A stretch of DNA of 14,251 bases, from positions 1 to 14,251 of the forward strand of contig CADFRV010000032.1 in NCBI GenBank assembly GCA_902836725.1, in the 5' to 3' direction. The DNA is from Muribaculaceae bacterium (GTDB lineage: Bacteria > Bacteroidota > Bacteroidia > Bacteroidales > Muribaculaceae). Positions 1 to 6,011 of this stretch are shown in pieces. The notes under the pieces were generated by a model. The model ran no database searches and was not told where the DNA came from. It saw only the letters and a program-made list of their open reading frames with translations. Position numbers and translations under genes: made by a program. Every line of letters begins with the position of its first letter. Position 1 is the first letter of the stretch.

Positions 1-385
1 CCCCCACATTCAGCTCCATGGTCAGCTCCCCCTGTTTCCATTTCTTGGAATTGCCAACAAAGCAGATCCACGAGCAGCGGGAATTGCAAGCGAAACTCAC
101 GGCATAATCGCGCGGCTCCACCGGCTCAAGGCAGAATATCTCTATCAGCGCCCCTTCCGGCTTGCGGAAACGCAGGCGTGCATTGATCACACGGGTATTG
201 TTGTAGACCAGCATAGACTCCGCGGGAAGAAGCTGCGGAAGATCTGTGAAATGCCGATCCTCGATAGAGCCATCGGCGTGACGTACAAGCAGTTTGCAGC
301 TGTCGCGCTCAGCAAGGGGATGTTTGGCTATGCGCCCGTCGGGAAGATTATAGTCGAAATCGTCGATTCTCAAATTCTGTACCAT
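1..385 (-). CDS. queA: S-adenosylmethionine:tRNA ribosyltransferase-isomerase QueA (N-terminal part, runs off left edge)
   Basis: QueA transfers and isomerises the ribosyl moiety of S-adenosylmethionine onto 7-aminomethyl-7-deazaguanine in tRNA, giving epoxyqueuosine in the cytoplasmic queuosine pathway. About 128 residues are visible, roughly a third of the usual length. The N-terminus has the family's DFDYNLPDGRIAKHPL stretch (residues 9-24), then NNTRVINAR (62-70, matching the NDTKVIPAR-type motif) and GALIEIFCLEP (78-88). The segment with CSW and GNSKKWK is typical of the Bacteroidetes form. The ATG at 383-385 is the first in-frame methionine, but an in-frame TTG at 371-373 would also give a plausible start (RIDDFDYN). 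A TAnnTTTG element lies only 4 nt upstream of the ATG, so the start or leader is uncertain. The gene is divergent from the DUF2027-Smr gene. The family call is secure; only the C-terminus is missing, cut by the window. Confidence 0.93.
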   Translation of the reverse strand, partial: MVQNLRIDDFDYNLPDGRIAKHPLAERDSCKLLVRHADGSIEDRHFTDLPQLLPAESMLVYNNTRVINARLRFRKPEGALIEIFCLEPVEPRDYAVSFACNSRCSWICFVGNSKKWKQGELTMELNVG

Positions 386-389
386 ACCA

Positions 390-397
390 CAAAGTTA
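390..397 (-). promoter_or_regulatory. Candidate -7 element of the queA promoter
   Basis: Read on the minus strand this is TAACTTTG, a full match to the Bacteroidetes -7 consensus TAnnTTTG. No clear TTTG is seen at the expected -33 distance. The element ends 4 nt before the queA ATG, so transcription would start at or very near the start codon. Confidence 0.45.
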
Positions 398-419
398 CTG
401 AAATGTCGTGGAAAATGCG

Positions 420-427
420 TAAGTTTG
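420..427 (+). promoter_or_regulatory. Candidate -7 element for the DUF2027-Smr/EFR1 pair
   Basis: TAAGTTTG matches the Bacteroidetes -7 consensus TAnnTTTG and lies 40 nt upstream of the ATG at 468. The -33 region around 396-399 is weak (TACT). It is back to back with the queA -7 element, so the two upstream regions share the same roughly 20 bp. Confidence 0.4.
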
Positions 428-467
428 CATAAACATCCCGAATAAATTTAGAACGATTATACATCAT

Positions 468-1559
468 ATGGCAAAGATAGGCGACCAGGTGCGCTTCCTC
501 AGCACTACCGGCGGGGGACGCGTGGTAAAGATAGACGGGCAGATAGCCCATGTGGAGGAGGAGGACGGCTTCGTCACCCCCGTGATGCTTAAGGAACTTG
601 TGGTGGTGAGCAGTCCGGGCGAGGAAAGCTCCCGTCGCGACATTTTCGGAGGCACCACCCAGCACCGTCAGGAACGCGAGCGCGAGGCAAAAAGCAAGTT
701 CGTGCCCACACAGGTGCCGGAAGCTCCCAAACCGGAACCGGTCACCGAGACACCTGACGGCGACCGCCTGAATGTGGTGCTCGCATACGCTGCAATGGAG
801 ATCAAGCATCTTTCCACCACCTCCTATGAGGCATACCTCGTCAACGACTCCAACTACTTCCTGTATTTCACATACCTCTCCCGCGCCGACGACGAGGAGG
901 GATGGACCACACGCTACGCCGGAATCGTGGAGCCCAACATGCAGGTTTTCCTTGAGGAACTTACACGCGACCAGGTGGCGCGGCTTGACCGCATCGCGTT
1001 CCAGTATGTGGCTTTCAAGCGCGACAAACCGTTCAAACTCAAGTCGCCTGTGGCCATAGAGACACGCATGGACACCACCAAGTTTTTCAAGCTCCACTGC
1101 TTCCGCGACAACCCCTACTTCGACGAACCGGTGCTTGCTGTCGACATCGTGAAAAACGATATACCGCAGCGCGCCATGACCATAGACAGCGCGCAACTCG
1201 AGGATGCCATGAAGCAGAAACGCCGCGAGGACAGCCGCCCGCTGCGGAAACCGGTGCAGAAAAAAGTGTCGAAAGATGAGCCGCTTGTGGTTGACCTGCA
1301 TATCAACGAGCTTATAGACAGCACACGAGGCATGAGCAACGCCGATATAATCAATTATCAGATAGACGCTTTCCGCAAGGTGATGGACGAAAACCTCCGC
1401 AACAAGGGGAAAAAGATCGTGTTCATCCACGGGAAAGGTGAGGGGATACTGCGTCAGGCGCTGATGAAGGAGCTGAACCACAGCTACAAAGGACATGACG
1501 TACAGGATGCCTCATTCCGCGAATACGGGTACGGCGCCACCCAGGTGACCATACGCTGA
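468..1559 (+). CDS. DUF2027 domain-containing protein with C-terminal Smr domain
   Basis: A 363-residue protein. The N-terminal part (about 1-250) is the DUF2027 region found in Bacteroidetes. It begins with a small beta-rich module (IGDQVRFLSTTGGGRVVKI, residues 4-22), followed by a charged, proline-containing linker (about 52-98) and a second beta-rich block (about 100-235). After a basic linker (250-270) comes a complete Smr domain (about 274-363) with VDLHINEL at 275-282 and HGKGEG at 321-326, matching the DLH and HGxG motifs of Smr nucleases. No MutS2 ATPase is attached. Smr domains are linked to endonucleolytic cleavage of nucleic acids, including mRNA on stalled ribosomes; whether this protein does so is inference. 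No signal peptide is evident, so it is probably cytoplasmic. The EFR1 gene follows after 17 nt, so the two are probably co-transcribed. Confidence 0.9.
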   Translation: MAKIGDQVRFLSTTGGGRVVKIDGQIAHVEEEDGFVTPVMLKELVVVSSPGEESSRRDIFGGTTQHRQEREREAKSKFVPTQVPEAPKPEPVTETPDGDRLNVVLAYAAMEIKHLSTTSYEAYLVNDSNYFLYFTYLSRADDEEGWTTRYAGIVEPNMQVFLEELTRDQVARLDRIAFQYVAFKRDKPFKLKSPVAIETRMDTTKFFKLHCFRDNPYFDEPVLAVDIVKNDIPQRAMTIDSAQLEDAMKQKRREDSRPLRKPVQKKVSKDEPLVVDLHINELIDSTRGMSNADIINYQIDAFRKVMDENLRNKGKKIVFIHGKGEGILRQALMKELNHSYKGHDVQDASFREYGYGATQVTIR

Positions 1560-1576
1560 ATCAAAATCCCGGAAAT

Positions 1577-2332
1577 ATGCTGATAACATTTTCAGGAACA
1601 GGCAACTCGCTCGCCGTGAGCCGGCGCCTCGGCGGGGAGACCGTGACGCTTGAAAACCGGATGCTGCTTAAACCGGAAGAGACCGTTCTGGAAGTGGCGG
1701 CCGGCGAACCGGTGATATGGGTGTGCCCTGTCTATTCATGGGGAATACCCCCTGTGGTCGAACGGTTCATCAGGAAAGTGCGGTTCAAAGGCGCCCACCA
1801 GTCGCCGCATTTCCTTGTGGTCACATGCGGCGACGATATCGGGTATGCCGACAATTGCTGGCGGCAGCTTATAGGAAGACGCGGATGGAGCCCGCGCGGC
1901 AGTTTTTCAGTCACTATGCCAAACACCTATGTGCTTATGAAAGGGTTCGACGTGGACAGTCCCAGAACCGAAGCCAGAAAAACGGAGGAGATGCCGGCGC
2001 GTGTCGATGCCGTGGCGTCAGCCATAGCGCAGGGATTTTCAGGGGATGACGTGGTGCGCGGAAACGCGGCGTGGACCAAGACATATGTGATACGTCCGCT
2101 TTTCAACATATTCTGCACGTCACCCCGTCCGTTCCACAGCTCCGAGGCGTGTGTGGGGTGCGGCAAATGTTCACGCGGCTGCCCTATGGAAAACATAACC
2201 ATGAAAGAGGGCCGTCCGCAATGGCACAACCATTGCGCCCTGTGCCTGCGGTGCTACCATATCTGCCCTGAACATGCCGTGGAATATGGAAAAGCCACCC
2301 GCTCCAAAGGGCAGAAACCTGTCTACAACTGA
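1577..2332 (+). CDS. EFR1-type ferredoxin/flavodoxin-fold fusion protein
   Basis: A 251-residue protein. Its N-terminus has the flavodoxin phosphate-loop signature FSGTGNSLAVSRRL (about residues 4-17), and the first 190 residues fit a flavodoxin-like FMN-binding fold (VYSWGIPPVVERF and VVTCGDD are seen). The C-terminus carries two ferredoxin-type [4Fe-4S] motifs of form CxxCxxCxxxCP: Cys192/195/198/202 and Cys220/223/226/230. The protein is therefore a soluble electron-transfer protein; its partners are unknown. This architecture is known as the EFR1 family ferrodoxin. It begins 17 nt after the DUF2027-Smr gene and ends 12 nt before the convergent surE stop, with only an 8-bp palindrome (ACGGCCGT) between them, too short for a clear terminator. 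No key cysteine is missing. Confidence 0.9.
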   Translation: MLITFSGTGNSLAVSRRLGGETVTLENRMLLKPEETVLEVAAGEPVIWVCPVYSWGIPPVVERFIRKVRFKGAHQSPHFLVVTCGDDIGYADNCWRQLIGRRGWSPRGSFSVTMPNTYVLMKGFDVDSPRTEARKTEEMPARVDAVASAIAQGFSGDDVVRGNAAWTKTYVIRPLFNIFCTSPRPFHSSEACVGCGKCSRGCPMENITMKEGRPQWHNHCALCLRCYHICPEHAVEYGKATRSKGQKPVYN

Positions 2333-2344
2333 AAACGGCCGTGA

Positions 2345-3100
2345 TCACAAGCCGAGAGTCTGCCGCAGATGGGGTATCGCCTCAATGGCATTCTGGTCGG
2401 CGCGCACAGGCACAATGGAGGCATAATTGCGGTCAAGCCAGTAGATATCTGTATCGGTGCTTTCCGGCTCATCGTTCTGAAGTTTTCCGGTAAGCCAGAA
2501 GAACGGCTTTCCGTGCGGATCGAGGTATTCCTGATACTCTTCGCTCCAGTGGCTGCGGGCGGCGCGTGTGACACGCATCCCCTCTATCTTCACTTTAGCC
2601 GGGAAATTAACATTGAGGCATACCCCTTCCGGAAGCCCGTTTTCTATCACGGCACGCGTGATCGCCTTGATATATGGAGTACATTCACTGAAATCGGCCT
2701 TCAGCGAATGGTGGAGCAGCGAATACCCTATGGCCGGGATCCCCTGCATGCACGCCTCGAAAGCGGCTCCCATCGTGCCGGAATATATGACCGAATTGCC
2801 GGCGTTGGATCCGTGGTTCACACCGGAAAGGAGCAGATCGGGCTTGCGGGGCAGGATGTGGTGCATGGATAGTTTCACACAGTCCACCGGGGTGCCGTTG
2901 ACCGAAAACACCCGCGCCCCGTGGTACCCCTCATGCTCCTTGATGCGCAGGGGCGCGTTGACGGTGAAAGCCGACGACTGCCCCGAGTGGGGTACAGCCG
3001 GCGCCACCACATAAACCTCGCCGAGATCCTTCACACAATCCACCAGAAAGTGCAGTCCGGGCGCTTCTATACTGTCGTCGTTGGTAATAAGTATCAACAT
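2345..3100 (-). CDS. surE: 5'/3'-nucleotidase SurE
   Basis: SurE is a cytoplasmic, metal-dependent nucleoside monophosphate phosphatase. The 251-residue length fits the family. Metal ligands are in place: Asp8 and Asp9 in TNDD, Ser39 in HSGQSS, Asn95 in SGVNHGSNAG, and the SGTMGAAFEA segment from residue 108. I chose the ATG at 3098-3100 because it gives the canonical SurE opening MLILITNDD. A TTG seven codons upstream would add an extension the family lacks. Residue 10 is Ser where the family almost always has Gly (NDDG). The gene converges on the EFR1 gene and diverges from parA. A TAnnTTTG element at 3163-3170 probably drives it, with a leader of about 60 nt containing an imperfect hairpin. 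Confidence 0.93.
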   Translation of the reverse strand: MLILITNDDSIEAPGLHFLVDCVKDLGEVYVVAPAVPHSGQSSAFTVNAPLRIKEHEGYHGARVFSVNGTPVDCVKLSMHHILPRKPDLLLSGVNHGSNAGNSVIYSGTMGAAFEACMQGIPAIGYSLLHHSLKADFSECTPYIKAITRAVIENGLPEGVCLNVNFPAKVKIEGMRVTRAARSHWSEEYQEYLDPHGKPFFWLTGKLQNDEPESTDTDIYWLDRNYASIVPVRADQNAIEAIPHLRQTLGL

Positions 3101-3162
3101 GGGAAATAAACGGCTTGTCAAATGAAATAACGGTGTCCTCCATCAGGATACCGTTTGCTGTA

Positions 3163-3170
3163 CAAAGTTA
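3163..3170 (-). promoter_or_regulatory. surE: Candidate -7 element of the surE promoter
   Basis: The minus strand reads TAACTTTG, a full match to TAnnTTTG. It lies 62 nt upstream of the surE ATG. No good TTTG is present at the -33 distance, so support rests on the -7 box and its position. Confidence 0.4.
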
Positions 3171-3213
3171 CGAAATTTCCTGGAATCCCCCTCAGGGCAG
3201 GCTGGCGGGGGGA

Positions 3214-3276
3214 TGTTCCACGGGGAAATGTTAAAGTGTTCCACAGTTATCAACAATATTGTGCAGTTATCAACAA
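3214..3276. repeat. Cluster of short repeats (TGTTCCAC and DnaA-box-like TTATCAACA) between surE and parA
   Basis: CAGTTATCAACAA occurs twice, at 3244-3256 and 3264-3276, exactly 20 bp apart. The core 9-mers TTATCAACA (3247-3255 and 3267-3275) differ from the classical DnaA box TTATCCACA at one base. A perfect 10-bp palindrome, ACAATATTGT (3253-3262), lies between them. TGTTCCAC also occurs twice (3214-3221 and 3237-3244, 23 bp apart). The cluster ends 26 bp before the parA -33 box. That these are DnaA sites is inference from the box similarity and the parAB context. Confidence 0.5.
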
Positions 3277-3302
3277 AATGCTTAAATTGACTTAACGGTG
3301 CT

Positions 3303-3332
3303 TTTGTATCCGGCTGAAAATCCCTTACTTTG
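3303..3332 (+). promoter_or_regulatory. Candidate promoter of parAB
   Basis: TTTG at 3303-3306 (-33) and TTACTTTG at 3325-3332 (-7, one mismatch to TAnnTTTG) are separated by 18 bp, compatible with Bacteroidetes promoters. The leader to the parA ATG at 3355 would be about 15 nt. Confidence 0.45.
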
Positions 3333-3354
3333 CAGAAAACCTTATAAAAGTGTT

Positions 3355-4116
3355 ATGGGTAAGATAATAGCTATAGCAAATCAAAAAGGGGGTGTAGGAA
3401 AAACCACGACCACTATCAATCTGGCAGCCTCTCTTGCAAGCCGCGGCAAGAAGGTGCTGATCATCGATGCCGACCCCCAGGCCAACGCGACCTCCGGCTA
3501 CGGCATAGATCCCCGCCAGATGCAGTCCTCGATCTACGAGTGCCTTGTCGACGGATATCCTGTCGACGGCTCTCAGGTTCCCACCTGCGTGGAGGGTCTA
3601 GACCTCGTGGGTTCACGCATAGACCTCGCGGGCGCCGAACTCGAGCTGATAAACCAGCCCGACCGCGAGAAGGTGCTGTCAAGGCTCCTTGCCGACGTGG
3701 CTCCCAAATATGACTTCATCCTTATCGACTGCTCCCCCTCCCTCGGACTTATCACCGCCCTCACTGCGGCCAACTCCGTGATAATCCCTGTGCAGGCGGA
3801 ATATTTCGCACTGGAAGGGATCAGCAAACTGCTCAACACCATACGCATCATAAAATCGAAGCTCAATCCCGATCTGGAGATAGAAGGATTCCTGCTGACG
3901 ATGTATGACGCACGCCTGCGCCTGGCCAACCAGATCTATGAAGAACTTAAGACACACTTCGGCGACATGGTGTTCAACACCGTGATACCCCGCAATATCC
4001 GCCTCAGCGAAGCACCGTCGCACGGCCTTCCCGCACTCCTCTATGACCCCGAGAGCCGCGGCGCCACATCCCACCTCATGCTCGCCAAGGAACTCATCGA
4101 CAAAAACCGCGGGTAA
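3355..4116 (+). CDS. parA: Chromosome-partitioning ATPase ParA (Soj)
   Basis: A 253-residue deviant Walker ATPase that works with ParB and parS to segregate replication origins, binding DNA non-specifically in the nucleoid. KGGVGKTT (11-18) is the deviant Walker A motif with its signature lysine, DADPQ (38-42) is the following switch segment, and ILIDCSPSLGLIT carries the Walker B aspartate. The ATG at 3355 gives the usual MGKIIAIANQKGG opening. The open frame reaches back to 3298, but that extension would contain the predicted promoter, so it is rejected. The short length, with no N-terminal helix-turn-helix, matches chromosomal (Soj) rather than P1-plasmid-type ParA. parB follows after 50 nt in the same direction. 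Confidence 0.95.
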   Translation: MGKIIAIANQKGGVGKTTTTINLAASLASRGKKVLIIDADPQANATSGYGIDPRQMQSSIYECLVDGYPVDGSQVPTCVEGLDLVGSRIDLAGAELELINQPDREKVLSRLLADVAPKYDFILIDCSPSLGLITALTAANSVIIPVQAEYFALEGISKLLNTIRIIKSKLNPDLEIEGFLLTMYDARLRLANQIYEELKTHFGDMVFNTVIPRNIRLSEAPSHGLPALLYDPESRGATSHLMLAKELIDKNRG

Positions 4117-4166
4117 CCGGCCTGACAAACAGCATCTGATAAATCCTCATAGAAACGCAAGACATC

Positions 4167-5054
4167 ATGTCACAACATAGAAACGCATTAGGGCGAGGCC
4201 TCGGCTCGCTGATATCAATGGACGATACCCCCGCCCGAGGCACATCGGCGATAAACGACATCCGCCTCGACCAGATCTCACCGAATCCGAGCCAGCCCCG
4301 AACCACATTCGACGAAGAGGCTCTTGAAGAACTCGCATCCTCCATCCGCGAGCTCGGCATCATACAGCCGCTTTCGCTGCGCAAGACCGGTGCCGACAGC
4401 TACCAGATCATCGCCGGAGAGCGCCGTTACCGTGCAGCAAAAATCGCGGGTCTCACATCAGTGCCGGCATACATCCGCACCGCCAACGACTCCGAGCTGA
4501 CCGAAATGGCGCTCATCGAGAACATACAGCGCGAGGATCTGAACGCCATTGAGATAGCGCTGACATTCAAGAAACTCATTGACCAATATAGCCTCACACA
4601 GGAACGTCTCTCGGAACGCATAGGCAAGAAACGTGCCACTGTGGCCAACTTCCTGCGCCTGCTGAAACTCCCCGCCGAGGTGCAGCTCGGGCTACGCGAC
4701 AAACTTGTGGACATGGGACACGCCCGCGCGCTCCTTTCCATCGACAATCCGTCGGTGCAGCTGAAGATATACAAAGAAATCATCCGCCAGGGACTGTCTG
4801 TCAGAAAAGTAGAGGAACTTGTCAAGTCATATCTCGAAGGTAAAAACGACAAGCCGCAGGAGGGGAAACAGGAAAAGCCCTATGCCAACCACGATTTCGA
4901 CATTCTGAAAAAACATCTGTCTGCGGCCTTCCAGACCCCGGTGAAATTCTCCTGCGACCGCAAGGGACGTGGTGCGATAACTTTCAGTTTCAGCAACGAG
5001 GAGGATCTGGCACGCCTTATCACGCTTTTCGACACCCTTCAAAACGACCGTTAA
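4167..5054 (+). CDS. parB: Chromosome-partitioning protein ParB (Spo0J), CTP-dependent DNA clamp
   Basis: A 295-residue ParB with full domain order. The N-terminal RGLGSLI (10-16) is the motif contacting and stimulating ParA. The CTP-binding core has GERRYRAA (84-91) and ENIQRED (118-124). The helix-turn-helix that reads parS covers about 141-169 (YSLTQERLSERIGKKRATVANFLRLLKLP). A lysine-rich linker (about 222-237) leads to a C-terminal dimerisation domain. ParB loads at parS sites and spreads as a sliding clamp, recruiting ParA and SMC. It is the second gene of the parAB operon and is followed by a hairpin with a T-run. No perfect parS is seen in the window. ParAB genes usually lie near the replication origin, which makes the repeats upstream of parA of interest. 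Confidence 0.95.
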   Translation: MSQHRNALGRGLGSLISMDDTPARGTSAINDIRLDQISPNPSQPRTTFDEEALEELASSIRELGIIQPLSLRKTGADSYQIIAGERRYRAAKIAGLTSVPAYIRTANDSELTEMALIENIQREDLNAIEIALTFKKLIDQYSLTQERLSERIGKKRATVANFLRLLKLPAEVQLGLRDKLVDMGHARALLSIDNPSVQLKIYKEIIRQGLSVRKVEELVKSYLEGKNDKPQEGKQEKPYANHDFDILKKHLSAAFQTPVKFSCDRKGRGAITFSFSNEEDLARLITLFDTLQNDR

Positions 5055-5089
5055 ACCTTAACAAATCATCGTTGTCATACGTTATAACA

Positions 5090-5138
5090 GTGTGCGCACC
5101 GGATCATGGATGATTCTGACATACGCACACCATTTTTT
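5090..5138 (+). terminator. Probable intrinsic terminator of parAB
   Basis: GTGTGCG at 5090-5096 pairs with CGCACAC at 5124-5130, followed after two bases by six Ts (5133-5138). The 27-nt loop holds a second small inverted repeat (ATCAT/ATGAT at 5103-5114), so the structure may be branched. It starts 36 nt after the parB stop. The long loop lowers confidence. Confidence 0.55.
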
Positions 5139-5167
5139 ATCGAACAACGAAATTAAAACGACACTTT

Positions 5168-5944
5168 ATGAATAAATTAATGAATCTCATGCTTTGCGCC
5201 GCCTCGATGGCAGCGCTAGCATCCTGCTCATCTTCAAAAAACACTGCAAACATTTCTGCACTCAACGGCGAATGGTCTGTTGAGGCCATCAACGGCAAAA
5301 CCGTAGCACCGGGCGCCGGTATGAACGATGCATTTATCGGATTCAACACTGCAACCGGTAAAGTTTACGGAAACGCCTCATGCAACTCTATCATAGGCGG
5401 ATTTGACACAAAAGCAAAACCAGGCACAATTGACCTCTCCCAAATAGGTTCCACAATGATGATGTGCCCTGACATGGATCTCGAAAACTCAATCCTCAAA
5501 GCTCTCTCACAGGTCAAAGGCTACGAGCTGACCAAAAACGGCGATATTGCACTTACAAATGATAAAGGCAAAGAAATAATGCTTCTTCGTCATCGCGAAC
5601 CATCAGCCGATGCGAACCTGCTGAAAGGTGAATGGAAAGTGACCGAGATCAACGGTGAGAGCACAGACGCTCTTCCAGATGCCCCGTTCCTGTTCACATT
5701 CGACGGTGATTCATTCAGCTGTACCACCGACTGCAACAATCTGATGGGAAAATTCACCGTATCTGCACCTTACGGCGTGACCTTCGGCAATGTGGCAAGC
5801 ACACGCATGGCCTGTCCCGACCCCAAAGTTGAACAGGCTATTATCACCGCCCTTCCCAAAGTGGCTTCTTACGGCAAACTCGCCGGCGGCGGTATCGGTC
5901 TCTATGACGCCGACAACAATATGGTGCTTCTGCTTGAGCAGTAA
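5168..5944 (+). CDS. Lipoprotein with two tandem META domains (HslJ-like)
   Basis: A 258-residue envelope protein. A short hydrophobic signal ends in a lipobox LASC with Cys20, so it should be lipid-anchored. Two META (HslJ-like) domains follow: about 30-141 and about 150-258. Each opens with a GEWxVxxING segment (34-43, 154-163), has a conserved Cys-Asn (SCN at 71-73, DCN at 188-190) and a cysteine after STMMMC or STRMAC (Cys100, Cys216). The repeat suggests internal duplication; domain 2 has an extra Cys185. META domains occur in heat-inducible or stress-related envelope proteins, but no exact role is known here. The gene stands alone between two terminators, and I see no TAnnTTTG in the 113-nt gap before it. 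Its base composition is AT-richer than its neighbours (one sampled line 40% GC against 58% in parB). Confidence 0.85.
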   Translation: MNKLMNLMLCAASMAALASCSSSKNTANISALNGEWSVEAINGKTVAPGAGMNDAFIGFNTATGKVYGNASCNSIIGGFDTKAKPGTIDLSQIGSTMMMCPDMDLENSILKALSQVKGYELTKNGDIALTNDKGKEIMLLRHREPSADANLLKGEWKVTEINGESTDALPDAPFLFTFDGDSFSCTTDCNNLMGKFTVSAPYGVTFGNVASTRMACPDPKVEQAIITALPKVASYGKLAGGGIGLYDADNNMVLLLEQ

Positions 5945-5968
5945 ACATACCCTTCCTAAAAGACTTTC

Positions 5969-6010
5969 TGCCGGGTCCGTTCTGTCAATGATCGGCCCCG
6001 GCATTTTATT
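5969..6010 (+). terminator. Intrinsic terminator after the META lipoprotein gene
   Basis: TGCCGGG (5969-5975) pairs with CCCGGCA (5997-6003). Inside, CCG (5977-5979) pairs with CGG (5993-5995) across one mismatch. TTTTATT follows directly. It lies 25 nt past the META stop and abuts the convergent ABC permease stop at 6012. The T-run is only on the plus-strand side, so it is mainly a plus-strand terminator, though the hairpin is also present in minus-strand RNA. Confidence 0.7.
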
Positions 6011-6011
6011 G

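Noticed and set aside
348..1496. Minus-strand open frame of 382 codons
   Set aside because: Entirely antisense to the DUF2027-Smr gene and overlapping queA in another frame. It is rich in His/Val/Leu with no recognisable domain, a shadow of GC-rich coding sequence.
2333..2344. Palindrome ACGGCCGT between EFR1 and surE stops considered as a terminator
   Set aside because: Only 8 bp with no loop and no T-run.
3101..3121. TTG start extending SurE by seven codons
   Set aside because: SurE proteins begin directly before the TNDD-type motif; the ATG at 3100 fits.
3214..3276. Short repeats considered as a CRISPR array
   Set aside because: Repeats are 8-13 bp with two copies each and no spacer-repeat regularity; they resemble protein-binding sites.
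3298..3354. N-terminal extension of ParA from an upstream in-frame start
   Set aside because: It would translate the predicted promoter and adds 19 residues absent from ParA proteins; MGKIIAIANQKGG at 3355 is the family start.
3298..5054. parAB considered as part of a plasmid or integrated element
   Set aside because: ParA is the short chromosomal Soj type, the flanking genes are housekeeping, and no integrase, transposase or attachment repeat is seen.
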